This document shows positions 8,875-17,660 of a stretch of DNA of 64,000 bases, piece by piece (within the stretch, counting starts at the first letter, position 1; the number at the start of each line of letters is the position of its first letter). Made by a program: the position numbers and the translations under genes. This DNA is from Rhizobiaceae bacterium CPCC 101076 (GTDB lineage Bacteria > Pseudomonadota > Alphaproteobacteria > Rhizobiales > Methylopilaceae), in assembly GCA_003347645.1 (NCBI GenBank), contig QDFX01000006.1, positions 124,001 through 188,000 on the forward strand, written 5' to 3'. The notes beneath the pieces are model-generated. The model was not told the origin of the DNA, did no database searches, and saw only the letters and a list, made by a program, of their open reading frames with translations.

Positions 8875-9947
8875 AGACGCTCTTTGCCGACAAGAGCTTC
8901 GCCGCTCTCATCGCTTTGTGTGCCGCAGCCGTCATCGTCATCGCGCTGTTCGGCGGTACCTCGCTACTGACGCCGTACATGGTCAACGCCATCGGCCAGC
9001 TTGCGGCTTTCGCGATCCTGGCGGTCTCCCTCGACCTGATCTGGGGTTATCTCGGCATCCTCAGCCTCGGTCACGGCCTGTTCTTCGCCATCGGCGGCTA
9101 CGTCGCCGCGATGCACCTGCTGAAGCACTCGTACGAGGTCACCGGCATCGTGCCTGACTTCATGCAGTTCATGGGCTGGAAGGAGTTCCCGCTCTACTGG
9201 GCCGGGCTGTCGAACTTCCCGTATGCGCTGCTGCTCGCGCTCGGCGTCACCGCGATCGTCGCCTTCGTCTTCGGCTATGTCTCGTTCCGCTCTAAGGTCG
9301 GCGGCGTCTATTTCGCCATCATCAGCCAGGCGCTCGTCTACGTCGCCATGCTGCTGATGTTCAGGAACGACACCGGCTTCGGCGGCAATAACGGCATGAC
9401 CGGCTTCTCACTGGTCTTCGGCTGGCCGGTGGGGCAGGCGGGCACGCTCATCGGCATGGCGGTCGTCTCGATCGTCGTCCTGATCGCGGTCCTGATCGGC
9501 TGCCGTCTTCTCGTCACCAGCCGCACCGGGCGGATGATGGTCGCCGCCCGCGACGACGAAGTTCGTCTGCGCTCGCTCGGCTACGGCACGCTCTGGCTCA
9601 AGCTCGCGATCTGGTGCCTCTCGGCCGTCATCGCGGCCATCGCCGGCATCCTCTATGTGCCGCAGGTCGGCATCATCAATCCGCGCGTCCTGTCGCCGGA
9701 ACTCTCGCTCGAAATCGCGGTCTGGGTCGCGGTCGGTGGACGCGGCTATCTCACGGGCGCGGTGATCGGCGCGCTCGCGGTCAATGCGCTGAAATTCTGG
9801 CTGTCGGCGGCGGCGCCGGAAGTCTGGCCCTTCATCCTGTCCGGCCTCGTCGTCCTCATCGTCCTTGTCTTCCCGAACGGCCTGCTCGATCTCGCGGGTC
9901 TCAAATGGAAGCCGCGTCTTCTGTCATCGATGGGAGGCGCCAAATGA
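8871..9947 (+). CDS. urtC: Urea ABC transporter permease UrtC
   Basis: 358-residue LivM-type permease with about ten hydrophobic segments. The family signature near the N-terminus (LDLIWGYLGILSLGHGLFFAIGG, shortened here) and the C-terminal VAVGGRGYLTGAVIGA segment are clear. The frame stays open upstream into urtB, but the conserved N-terminus and the ATGA overlap fix the start at 8871. It also overlaps urtD by ATGA, so translation of the set is coupled. Confidence 0.93.
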   Translation: MKTLFADKSFAALIALCAAAVIVIALFGGTSLLTPYMVNAIGQLAAFAILAVSLDLIWGYLGILSLGHGLFFAIGGYVAAMHLLKHSYEVTGIVPDFMQFMGWKEFPLYWAGLSNFPYALLLALGVTAIVAFVFGYVSFRSKVGGVYFAIISQALVYVAMLLMFRNDTGFGGNNGMTGFSLVFGWPVGQAGTLIGMAVVSIVVLIAVLIGCRLLVTSRTGRMMVAARDDEVRLRSLGYGTLWLKLAIWCLSAVIAAIAGILYVPQVGIINPRVLSPELSLEIAVWVAVGGRGYLTGAVIGALAVNALKFWLSAAAPEVWPFILSGLVVLIVLVFPNGLLDLAGLKWKPRLLSSMGGAK

Positions 9948-10657
9948 GCGGCGGCACGGCTCTCGTCATCGACGGGCTGGAGGTGGAATTCGGCCGATTC
10001 CGCGCCGTCGACAATCTCTCGCTCGCCATCGACTACGGCGAGGTCCGCGCGCTGATCGGGCCGAACGGCGCGGGCAAGTCGACCGTGCTCAACGTCGTCG
10101 CCGGCGTCACACCCGCGAAGGCCGGCCGCATCGTGCTGGACGATACCGACCTCATAGGACTGAGCGAGGCGCAGATTGCCCGCAAGGGCGTGCGCCGCAA
10201 GTTCCAGAAACCAAGCGTCTTCGAGGTGCTCACCGTCCGCGAGAACATCGAACTCGGGCTGGGCGTCCCGGTCGCCAAGGCTCCCTCCGGCCGGATCGAC
10301 GAGGTGCTCGCAATGGTCAACCTGACCGAGCTCGCCGACCGGCCGGCCGGGACCCTCGCGCATGGCCAGAAGCAATGGCTCGAGATCGGAATGGTGCTCG
10401 CCTCCGATCCGAAGATCCTGATGCTCGACGAGCCGGTCGCCGGCCTGACCGACGAGGAACGCCAGCGCACCGCCGCGCTCATTCGCGCGCTTCGCCGTCC
10501 GGACCGCGCGATCGTCGTGGTCGAGCACGATATGGGCTTCGTCGAGGAGATCGCCGACAAGGTGACGGTGCTCCACGAGGGGCGGACCCTGTTCGAAGGC
10601 CCGATGAGCCGCGTCCGCGAGGATGCGCGCGTCATCGAAGTCTATCTGGGGCGCTGA
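9944..10657 (+). CDS. urtD: Urea ABC transporter ATP-binding protein UrtD
   Basis: 237-residue LivG-type ATPase. Walker A is GPNGAGKST, the signature region is the LAHGQKQWLEIGM variant typical of UrtD rather than LSGGQ, Walker B is ILMLDEP and the switch His is in VVEHDMGFV. The start ATG at 9944 overlaps the urtC stop. The partner ATPase UrtE begins two bases after its stop. Confidence 0.94.
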   Translation: MSGGTALVIDGLEVEFGRFRAVDNLSLAIDYGEVRALIGPNGAGKSTVLNVVAGVTPAKAGRIVLDDTDLIGLSEAQIARKGVRRKFQKPSVFEVLTVRENIELGLGVPVAKAPSGRIDEVLAMVNLTELADRPAGTLAHGQKQWLEIGMVLASDPKILMLDEPVAGLTDEERQRTAALIRALRRPDRAIVVVEHDMGFVEEIADKVTVLHEGRTLFEGPMSRVREDARVIEVYLGR

Positions 10658-10659
10658 CG

Positions 10660-11349
10660 ATGGCTCTCGTCGTCCAGAACCTCGAACAGCACTACGGCAG
10701 CGCCCAGGTGCTCCGGAACGTCTCGCTGAACGTCGACGACGGCGCGTGCCTCGCCGTTCTCGGCCGCAACGGGGCAGGGAAGACCACTCTGTTGCGCTGC
10801 CTGATGGGCGTGCTGCCGCCGACCTCCGGTTCGATCTCGTTCGACGGTGCCGACATCACCAACTGGTCGCCGCATCGCCGCTCACAGCATGGCCTCGCCT
10901 ATGTCCCGCAGGGTCGCGAAATCTTCCCCGAACTGAGCGTCCGCGAGAACGTGCTGGCCGCCGCGCGCGCCCACCGAACGGGCAGCGACGGCATCGACGA
11001 AGCGGTCGCGCTGTTTCCGATCCTCAAGGAGTTCTGGCACCGCACAGGCGGCCAGCTCAGCGGCGGCCAGCAGCAGCAGCTCGCCATCGCGCGCGCGCTT
11101 GTCACCCGGCCGAAGCTCCTCATCCTCGACGAGCCGACCGAGGGCATCCAGCCGTCCATCGTCAAGACGATCGAAGCCGCCATCGCCTCGCTGAAGGGGC
11201 GGATGTCGATCCTTCTCGTCGAGCAATACCTCGATTTCGCGATCCGCCTCGCCGACGGCTTTGCCGTGCTGTCGCGTGGCGCCGTCATCGAGCAGGGGAG
11301 CGGCGAGGCCATGACCCACGCTTCCCTGTCCCGCTACATCGCCGTTTGA
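10660..11349 (+). CDS. urtE: Urea ABC transporter ATP-binding protein UrtE
   Basis: 229-residue LivF-type ATPase with Walker A GRNGAGKTT, a standard LSGGQQQQLAIARAL signature, Walker B LLILDEPTEGIQPS and switch His replaced by the usual VEQYLDFA stretch of this family. It closes the transporter set. The next gene, a formamidase-family enzyme, follows after 17 bp with its own ribosome site, which ties the transporter to amide hydrolysis. Confidence 0.94.
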   Translation: MALVVQNLEQHYGSAQVLRNVSLNVDDGACLAVLGRNGAGKTTLLRCLMGVLPPTSGSISFDGADITNWSPHRRSQHGLAYVPQGREIFPELSVRENVLAAARAHRTGSDGIDEAVALFPILKEFWHRTGGQLSGGQQQQLAIARALVTRPKLLILDEPTEGIQPSIVKTIEAAIASLKGRMSILLVEQYLDFAIRLADGFAVLSRGAVIEQGSGEAMTHASLSRYIAV

Positions 11350-11366
11350 GTTCCAAGGAGAGAATA

Positions 11367-12308
11367 ATGTCCCGCAGCTACGAGATCCCCGCCACGCCCG
11401 AGAACATGGTCTGGGGCTATCTCGACAGCCAGCGCGAGCCGGTGCTGGAGGTCAATTCGGGAGATGTGGTGCGGCTGCACTCGTTCCCGGCCGGCGGGCC
11501 CGAAGCGCTGCCGCCGAACGGCGATCTGGAAGTGCCGGAGGCCTACACGAACGCGCTGAACGCGCTCCAGCAGGGAGGCGGGCCACACTTCATCACCGGC
11601 CCGGTCTACGTGCGCGGCGCGGAGCCAGGTGATGTGCTGCAGGTCGACATCATCGATGCCAAGGTCAATCAGGATTGGGGCTTCGTCGCCATCCTGCCGC
11701 TGCTCGGCACGCTGCCGGACGAGTTCACCGACTACGAGACGATCCATCCCAAGGTCGATCATGACCGCAATGTCTGCATTATGCCGTGGGGGACCGAGAT
11801 CGAGCTCGATCCGTTCTTCGGCATCATCGCCACCGCGCCGCCGCCGGCCTGGGGCCGCGTCGGCTCGCCGGTGCCGCGCAGCTTCGGCGGCAATATGGAC
11901 AACAAGGAGCTGAAGCCCGGCACGACGCTCTATCTGCCGATCTACAACAAGGGCGCTCTGTTCTACGCAGGCGACGGCCACGGCGTGCAGGGCGACGGCG
12001 AGGTCTGCATCACCGCGCTCGAAACCGGCCTCAGCGGCAGCTTCCGCCTGACCGTCCGCAAGGATCTCCGCTACGACTTTCCGTTCGCCGAGAACAAGAC
12101 GCATCTGATCTCGATCGGCCTCGACGAAGACCTCGACGATGCGATGAAGCAGGCCGTGCGCGAGATGGTGAAACACATCTGCGAGCGCACCAATCTCAAC
12201 CGGAACCAGGCCTACATGCTGTGTTCGCTGGCGGGGAACCTGCGCGTGACCCAGACCGTGGATGGGAACAAGGGCGTGCACATGATGCTCGCCAAATCCG
12301 TCCTCTGA
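11367..12308 (+). CDS. Acetamidase/formamidase family protein (paralog 1)
   Basis: 313-residue zinc-dependent-type FmdA_AmdA family amidase, expected to hydrolyse formamide or a short-chain amide to ammonia and the acid. Conserved stretches include HFITGPVYVRGAEPGDVL, APPPAWGRVGSPVP, FGGNMDNKEL and GDGHGVQGDGEVCITALE. It is shorter than the roughly 400-residue Methylophilus FmdA but in the range of many bacterial family members. ATG 11367 is preceded by AAGGAGAG. It is the last gene of the urtABCDE operon and lies tail to tail with a close paralog at 12337. Confidence 0.92.
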   Translation: MSRSYEIPATPENMVWGYLDSQREPVLEVNSGDVVRLHSFPAGGPEALPPNGDLEVPEAYTNALNALQQGGGPHFITGPVYVRGAEPGDVLQVDIIDAKVNQDWGFVAILPLLGTLPDEFTDYETIHPKVDHDRNVCIMPWGTEIELDPFFGIIATAPPPAWGRVGSPVPRSFGGNMDNKELKPGTTLYLPIYNKGALFYAGDGHGVQGDGEVCITALETGLSGSFRLTVRKDLRYDFPFAENKTHLISIGLDEDLDDAMKQAVREMVKHICERTNLNRNQAYMLCSLAGNLRVTQTVDGNKGVHMMLAKSVL

Positions 12309-12336
12309 CGTCCCGTTCGAATGCGTCCCGGAGGCC

Positions 12337-13275
12337 TCAGAGATAGGCCTTCGGGAACATCATGTGCACGCCTTTGTTGCCGTCGACCATCTGCGTGATC
12401 CTCAGATTTCCGACGAGCGAGCACATCATATAGGCCTCGTTCGGCGTCATCTTCGAACGCTGGCAGACATGCCTGATCATCTCGCGGACGGCCTGCCGGG
12501 CGGCATCGTCGAGGTCTTCGTCAAGGCCGATCGAGATCAGATGCGTGGCGTTCTCCGCGAACGGCCAGGTGAGCGACATGTCCTCCCGCACCGTCAGCCG
12601 GAACGAGCCCGATACGCCGGTCTCGAGCGCGGTGATGCAGACCTCGCCGTCGCCCTGCACGGCGTGGCCGTCGCCGGCATAGAAGAGGGCGCCTTCGTTG
12701 AAGACCGGGAGGTATAGCGTCGAACCCGGCCTGAGTTCCTTGTTGTCCATATTGCCGCCGAAGACGCGCGGCACCGGCGAGCCGACGCGGCCCCAGGCGG
12801 GTGGCGGCGCGGTGGCGATGATGCCGAAGAATGGATCGAGCGCGATCTCGGTCCCCCACGGCATGGTTGCGGTGCCGCGCTGGCGATCGATCCTCGGGTG
12901 GATCATCGCATAGTCCTGGAATTCGCCGGGCAGGGTGCCGGTCAGCGGCAGCAGAGCGACGAAGCCCCAATCCTGCGTGATCTGGACATCGAGGATGTCG
13001 ACCTGCAGCACCGACCCGACGCGAGCGCCGCGCACATGCACCGGGCCGGTGATGAAATGCGGGCCTGGACCGGGCGCCATGCTGTCCAGTGCCTTGCGAT
13101 ATTCCGGGCTTACGCGTGAGGCATCGGGAGGCAGTACATCCTCACCGCCCGCCGGAAACGAGTGCAGCGTGACCACATCGCCGGAATCGACTTCGAGAAT
13201 CGGGGCGATGTTTGAATCGAGATACCCCCAGACCATGTTCTCCGGCGTGGCCGGTATCTCGTGTCGCCTCGACAT
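12337..13275 (-). CDS. Acetamidase/formamidase family protein (paralog 2)
   Basis: 312-residue FmdA_AmdA family protein very similar to the gene at 11367 over its whole length. Both start MSR-x-x-EIPATPENMVWGYLDS and share APPPAWGRVGSPVPR and FGGNMDNKELRPG. The ATG at 13275 follows AGGGGAA. The frame is open for a further 74 codons upstream, but that part has no family match. It converges on paralog 1 with 28 bp between stops and is divergent from an orphan HTH gene at 13388. The arrangement suggests an inverted duplication followed by divergence of expression. Confidence 0.92.
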   Translation of the reverse strand: MSRRHEIPATPENMVWGYLDSNIAPILEVDSGDVVTLHSFPAGGEDVLPPDASRVSPEYRKALDSMAPGPGPHFITGPVHVRGARVGSVLQVDILDVQITQDWGFVALLPLTGTLPGEFQDYAMIHPRIDRQRGTATMPWGTEIALDPFFGIIATAPPPAWGRVGSPVPRVFGGNMDNKELRPGSTLYLPVFNEGALFYAGDGHAVQGDGEVCITALETGVSGSFRLTVREDMSLTWPFAENATHLISIGLDEDLDDAARQAVREMIRHVCQRSKMTPNEAYMMCSLVGNLRITQMVDGNKGVHMMFPKAYL

Positions 13276-13387
13276 ATGTTCCCCTAGCGCCTTGATGCAG
13301 CTTGGATGCCAAACATCCGGCGCGCTTCTTGCTTCGATTATATGAGGCAGTTCGCTGCCCACCGGTATCGCATTTTGGGGCACGAGT

Positions 13388-13741
13388 ATGAGACGCTCCC
13401 AATTTACGGACGACGAGATCATCCGCCTCCTGCGTGAGGCGGACGGTGGAACGCCTGTCTCGGAGATCTGCCGCACCGCGGCGGTTTCCATGCGCACGTT
13501 CTATCGCTGGCGCCAGCGCTTCAACGGCATGGAGCCGGCCGAACTTTCAGAGATGCGGGCGCTCCAGATCGAAAACCGCCGCCTGCGGGCGGTGCTGGAA
13601 GATCTGGTGCGGGGGCCTGGCATGGCGCGGCCGAGGGGATCGGCCGCGCCATCGCCTGTTCAGGAACAGGACCACCACGGCGGTGCGCCGAGTTCGCGCG
13701 GCGGGATGCTCTACTACGCCTCCCTGCGGGCGCGTCCCTGA
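13388..13741 (+). CDS. Orphan IS3-OrfA-like HTH protein (copy B)
   Basis: 117 residues with the same N-terminal organisation as the gene at 5291-5686: TDDEI, an HTH (ICRTAAVSMRTFYRWRQRF) and a basic coiled segment (IENRRLRAVLEDL). The C-terminal 40 residues are low-complexity and unlike copy A. No OrfB or terminal repeats are visible on either side. It is divergent from formamidase paralog 2 (112 bp between starts) and points toward the next transporter operon. It may regulate one or both (inference); an eroded transposase fragment is the alternative. Confidence 0.72.
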   Translation: MRRSQFTDDEIIRLLREADGGTPVSEICRTAAVSMRTFYRWRQRFNGMEPAELSEMRALQIENRRLRAVLEDLVRGPGMARPRGSAAPSPVQEQDHHGGAPSSRGGMLYYASLRARP

Positions 13742-14002
13742 TAGGCAATCGCTGCTCAAAAGTTAGCCGGTGCCGAAGGCGCTTAATGGCACTCTCGCCA
13801 GTATGACCGGCCGGAATTCATAATTCAGTCGGTGCGGACATCGCCTCCGGCAACCTGAGACTGCGAATGCCGGCGATTTGGCCACGAATGCGTCAAATCC
13901 CTCGGGAGACAGCGAATATCTTGGCCTTGAGCGACCGGGCCGGAGGGTCATCATGACGCCATCCACGCCGGAACGCGGCGTCACTTTTCCGGAGGTTTTT
14001 CA

Positions 14003-15016
14003 ATGAAAGATGGGCGTCTTGACCGCCGGTCATTCCTCAAGGTTTCGACGGCCGCCGCTGTCGCCGGGCTTGCTTCGCCCGCGCTGATCAGCCGTGCTTC
14101 GGCTGCAGGTCTGAAGACCGTGAACTTCAGCGAAGCCGTGCACAATCTCGGCTACATCAACCTCTATGTCGGCATGCACGCCGGCATCTTCAAAAAGCAC
14201 GGTCTCGACATGAAGGTCAGCGCCGCCGGCGGCGACACCCAGACCTTCGCCGCTGTCCTCGGCGGCTCCGCCGATTTCGCCATCGGCGACGCCACCATGG
14301 CGCAGATCTCGCGCGAGAACGGCGGCCCCGGCGTCGTCGTCGGCACGGTCGTGCAGCGGGCCCATTATTTCGGCGTGTCGAAGACCCTCGAGCCTTTCAC
14401 CGACCCGACGATGCTGAAGGGCAAGAAGGTCGTCACCTCGCCCGAGCCGAACACCAACTTCTCCGTCACCAAGCGCATGGTGGAGAAGGCCGGGCTCAAG
14501 CTCGGCACCGACGTCACGATTGTGCCGGTGAACCCGGGCACCGAGATCGGCGCGATGCTCGCCGGCCAGGCCGACATGGCGGTCGCCTATCAGCCGAGCG
14601 TCGCTGCCGCCGAGGCGCAGGGCTCGAAGGTCGTGTTCGACTTCTCGAACTATATCGGCCCGTTCTGCAACACCGGCATCATGGTGCTGCCTTCGACGAT
14701 CAAGAAGGACCCGGAGATGGTGCAGGCGCTCGTCACCGCGTTCGAGGAATCCTCGCGCAAGACCTACGCCGATCCGGCTTTCGCGAAGGAAGTCGCGCGC
14801 AAGGAATTCCCCGATCTTCCGGGTGACGTCGTCGACAAGGCGATCGACGCCGAGCTTCAGTACAAGATCCCGGCCCAGTCGGTGAAGACGATGGAAGACC
14901 AGTGGAAGAACCTGATGGACATGCAGGTCTACCTCAAGAACATCAAGGGCACGGTGGCCTTCAGCGACATCATCGACAATTCGTTCGCTGAGAAGGCGAT
15001 AGCCTCGCTCGGATGA
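14003..15016 (+). CDS. ABC transporter substrate-binding protein, NMT1/SsuA/TauA type
   Basis: 337-residue periplasmic protein with a Tat signal (DRRSFLKVS, cleavage near ASA-AG) and an NMT1-like ligand domain (GYINLYVGMHAGIFKKHGLDM, GGDTQTFAAVLGGSADFAIGD). The family binds small N- or S-containing organics such as sulfonates, nitrate, cyanate or pyrimidine precursors. The ATG has a GGAGGT ribosome site. It overlaps the ATPase gene by 4 bp, and a formamidase-family enzyme ends the operon, so an amide or related nitrogen source is the probable ligand (inference). Confidence 0.92.
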   Translation: MKDGRLDRRSFLKVSTAAAVAGLASPALISRASAAGLKTVNFSEAVHNLGYINLYVGMHAGIFKKHGLDMKVSAAGGDTQTFAAVLGGSADFAIGDATMAQISRENGGPGVVVGTVVQRAHYFGVSKTLEPFTDPTMLKGKKVVTSPEPNTNFSVTKRMVEKAGLKLGTDVTIVPVNPGTEIGAMLAGQADMAVAYQPSVAAAEAQGSKVVFDFSNYIGPFCNTGIMVLPSTIKKDPEMVQALVTAFEESSRKTYADPAFAKEVARKEFPDLPGDVVDKAIDAELQYKIPAQSVKTMEDQWKNLMDMQVYLKNIKGTVAFSDIIDNSFAEKAIASLG

Positions 15017-15846
15017 TCCAGATGGAGGCCGTTCACGCCAGCCTCCATTCAGGAACGGCGCCGCAGTCGCCTCTGTCTGCGGCGCCGCTTGAAGTCCTGG
15101 GGGTTTCGAAAAGTTATGTCGGAAGCCAGGCCGTTGTGCCGGTCATCGGCGATATCAGCCTGACGCTGAACCGCGGCGAGATCGTCAGCGTCGTCGGCCC
15201 GTCCGGTTGCGGCAAGACCACTTTGCTCAACGTGCTCTGCGGACTGATCCCGCCGGACACAGGCACCGTGCGCTGGCACGGCGCCGCGATCTCCGGCCAG
15301 CCGGCCAATGTCGGCTACATGTTGCAGAAGGACCTCCTGTTTCAGTGGCGGACGGCCTTGAGCAACGTCATGCTCGGGCTCGAAATCCGCCGCGTGTCGG
15401 CGGTGCAGGCGGAAGATCGCGCCCGCGCGATGCTCGACCAGCTCGGCCTGCACGGCTTCGCCGACGCCTATCCATCGACCCTGTCCGGCGGCATGCGCCA
15501 GCGCGTGGCCCTGGCGCGGACTTTGGTCAACGATCCTGAAGTGCTGCTCCTCGACGAGCCGTTCGCCGCGCTCGATTTCCAGACCAAGCTCGTGATCGAG
15601 AGCGACACCGTGAATCTCGTCCGCGATAGCGGCCGCTCGGCGCTGCTCATCACCCATGACATCGAGGAGGCGGTCTCGGTCTCCGACCGCGTCATCGTTC
15701 TGTCGAAGCGCCCTACGCGGGTGAAGAAGACCTATGCGATCGATCTCGGCGTCGAACGTGCCGACATGATCGCCGCCCGCGAGAGCCCGCGCTTCGTCGA
15801 TTATGTCAGGCAGATCTGGGCCGATTTGGACGTGGCGCGCCAATGA
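15013..15846 (+). CDS. ABC transporter ATP-binding protein, SsuB/TauB/NrtD type
   Basis: 277-residue importer ATPase with Walker A GPSGCGKTT, signature LSGGMRQRVALARTL, Walker B LLLDEPFAALD and switch His in LLITHDIEEAV. The N-terminal 25 residues before the ATPase core are not conserved, so an internal start is possible, but the ATGA overlap with the binding-protein stop supports 15013. It also overlaps the permease start by 4 bp. Confidence 0.93.
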   Translation: MIQMEAVHASLHSGTAPQSPLSAAPLEVLGVSKSYVGSQAVVPVIGDISLTLNRGEIVSVVGPSGCGKTTLLNVLCGLIPPDTGTVRWHGAAISGQPANVGYMLQKDLLFQWRTALSNVMLGLEIRRVSAVQAEDRARAMLDQLGLHGFADAYPSTLSGGMRQRVALARTLVNDPEVLLLDEPFAALDFQTKLVIESDTVNLVRDSGRSALLITHDIEEAVSVSDRVIVLSKRPTRVKKTYAIDLGVERADMIAARESPRFVDYVRQIWADLDVARQ

Positions 15847-16682
15847 TGCACGAGACACCCCAGAAGATGACCGGCGAAGACCGTCTCGCCGCGGAACTCC
15901 GCAAGACGCGCGCCCGCACCTTGCGGATGGCTGCGGCGGTGACTGCCGCCCAGCTCCTCCTGCTCGTCGCCGGACTTGCGCTCTGGCAATGGGCGACCAG
16001 TGCAAGCAGCCAGGCAGCCTTCATGTTCGGTTCGCCGTCTGCCATCGGCGGTCACCTCGCGCAGATGTTCAGGGACGGCAGCGTCTGGCGCGATTCCTAC
16101 GTCACCGGCATCGAGACCGTTCTCGGCTTCGTCGTCGGCAATGTCATCGGTACAGCCCTCGGCCTTGCGCTGTGGTATTCGCGCTTCATCTCGCGGGTCA
16201 TGCAGCCCTTCATCATCGCAATCGGCTCGATCCCGATCATCGCGCTCGCGCCGATCGTCATCATCTGGTTCGGCACCGGGCTCGCCTCCAAGATTGCGAT
16301 GTCGACATTGTCGGTCGTCGTCGTCGCGCTGGTCACTTCCTACAAGGGCGCGACCGGCGTCGACGACGACCAGATCAACCTGATGCGCACTCTGGGCGCC
16401 TCGAAGTTCCAGATCTTCCGCAAGCTCGTCGTGCCGGCCTCGCTGACCGACATTTTCGCCGGACTGAAACTTACCGTCGGCTTCGCGCTGATCGGCGCAA
16501 TCGTCGGCGAGTTCATGTCCTCCTCGGAGGGCCTCGGCCACGCGATCTTCAAGGCGGGCTCGCTCTACATCATCCCGAAGGTGTTCGCGGAACTCGTCGC
16601 GACCATCGCGCTCGCCTTGATCCTGACTTTCATCGTCGGACGCGTCGAACGGCTGCTGACGCCGTGGCGCCGCGCCGGCTGA
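15843..16682 (+). CDS. ABC transporter permease, SsuC/TauC type
   Basis: 279-residue inner-membrane permease of the nitrate/sulfonate/taurine class with about six transmembrane segments. The EAA-like loop (INLMRTLGASKFQIFRKLVVP) lies near residue 185. It forms a three-gene importer with the two preceding genes, which overlap head to tail. The amidase-family gene follows 28 bp later. Confidence 0.93.
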   Translation: MMHETPQKMTGEDRLAAELRKTRARTLRMAAAVTAAQLLLLVAGLALWQWATSASSQAAFMFGSPSAIGGHLAQMFRDGSVWRDSYVTGIETVLGFVVGNVIGTALGLALWYSRFISRVMQPFIIAIGSIPIIALAPIVIIWFGTGLASKIAMSTLSVVVVALVTSYKGATGVDDDQINLMRTLGASKFQIFRKLVVPASLTDIFAGLKLTVGFALIGAIVGEFMSSSEGLGHAIFKAGSLYIIPKVFAELVATIALALILTFIVGRVERLLTPWRRAG

Positions 16683-16710
16683 CCAAACACCAATCTCGAG
16701 AGTTTGAACC

Positions 16711-17631
16711 ATGACGCTGCACGTTCCGAAGATCGGCAACATCAAATACGCGCTGTCGGCCGATCATCCTTTCGTGGCGAAGATGAACCCCGGCGAGACG
16801 GCGGTCGTCGACTGCGCCATCAACGCAAACGACGGAACGATCCGCGCGGTCGGGCAGCAGCTGACGCCGGATGACGTCGAGTTCCCCTTCGTCAACGGCG
16901 CGACCGGGCCGATCGAGATCGTGGGCGCCAAGAAAGGCGACATGCTGAGTGTCGAGATCCTCGACATGAAGCTCGACACGCTCGGTTTCACCGCGCTCTG
17001 GCCGGGCGTCGGCATGTTCCCGGACTGGGTGCGGAACAAGGAGTTCGGCCACCAGACCCGCGTGATGGAAGTGAAGGACGGCTTCGTCCACTGGAGCGAC
17101 AAGGTCAAATTGCCGGTCCGGCCGATGATCGGTGTCATCGGCGTCGCGCCGGTCCACGGCGCTGTGCTCACCGTCGACAATGGCCCGCATGGCGGCAATC
17201 TCGATATCCAGGAAGTCACGACCGGCAGTACGGTTATGTTCCGCGTCCAGCATGACGGCGCGCACCTCTTCCTCGGCGATTGCCACGCCATTCAGGGCGA
17301 CGGCGAGGCCAACGGCATGGGCGCGACCGAGATCGCCGCGACACTCACCGTCCGCGTCTCGCTGTCTAAGGCGCCGAAACGGCTGATCCATCCCCGCATC
17401 GAGACGGCGACGCATATCTGCACGACGGGCTGTGCGCGGCCGCTGGAGGATGCGATGCGGATCGCCTTCCAGGAGATGATCTACTGGCTGAACGACGAAT
17501 ACGGCATCCCGGAACCGGAAGCCTACATGCTGCTCGGCCAGATCGCCGAGGCGCGCTGCACCCAGGTGGTCAATCCGAAATACAGCTACATCTGCAAGGT
17601 GCCGAAGTCGCTCCTGGCGTCCTTCGCCTGA
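16711..17631 (+). CDS. Acetamidase/formamidase family protein (third, divergent)
   Basis: 306-residue FmdA_AmdA family member, clearly more distant from the two paralogs at 11-13 kb. Family motifs are GPIEIVGAKKGDMLSVEILD, GVIGVAPVHGAV, HGGNLDIQE and FLGDCHAIQGDGEANGMG. The family includes formamidases and acetamidases acting on short aliphatic amides. It is the last gene of the SsuABC-like operon, implying that the imported compound is an amide hydrolysed in the cytoplasm. A hairpin just after the stop also overlaps the end of the convergent crotonase gene. Confidence 0.9.
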   Translation: MTLHVPKIGNIKYALSADHPFVAKMNPGETAVVDCAINANDGTIRAVGQQLTPDDVEFPFVNGATGPIEIVGAKKGDMLSVEILDMKLDTLGFTALWPGVGMFPDWVRNKEFGHQTRVMEVKDGFVHWSDKVKLPVRPMIGVIGVAPVHGAVLTVDNGPHGGNLDIQEVTTGSTVMFRVQHDGAHLFLGDCHAIQGDGEANGMGATEIAATLTVRVSLSKAPKRLIHPRIETATHICTTGCARPLEDAMRIAFQEMIYWLNDEYGIPEPEAYMLLGQIAEARCTQVVNPKYSYICKVPKSLLASFA

Positions 17632-17642
17632 CGATGAGGGAA

Positions 17643-17660
17643 GGGCGCCGTCAGGCGCCC
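17643..17660. terminator. Convergent-gene hairpin
   Basis: GGGCGCC (17643-17649) and GGCGCCC (17654-17660) pair around a GTCA loop between the converging amidase and crotonase genes and overlap the crotonase stop. There is no T-run, so this is a short candidate bidirectional terminator. Confidence 0.45.

Noticed and set aside
12337-13497. Extended form of formamidase paralog 2 starting at 13497
   Set aside because: The extra N-terminal part runs opposite the orphan HTH gene and has no match to the family. ATG 13275 has a good ribosome site.
5291-13741. The region between the two IS3-OrfA-like genes as a composite transposon
   Set aside because: Neither copy has an OrfB, DDE motif or terminal inverted repeats, and no target duplication was seen at the outer ends.
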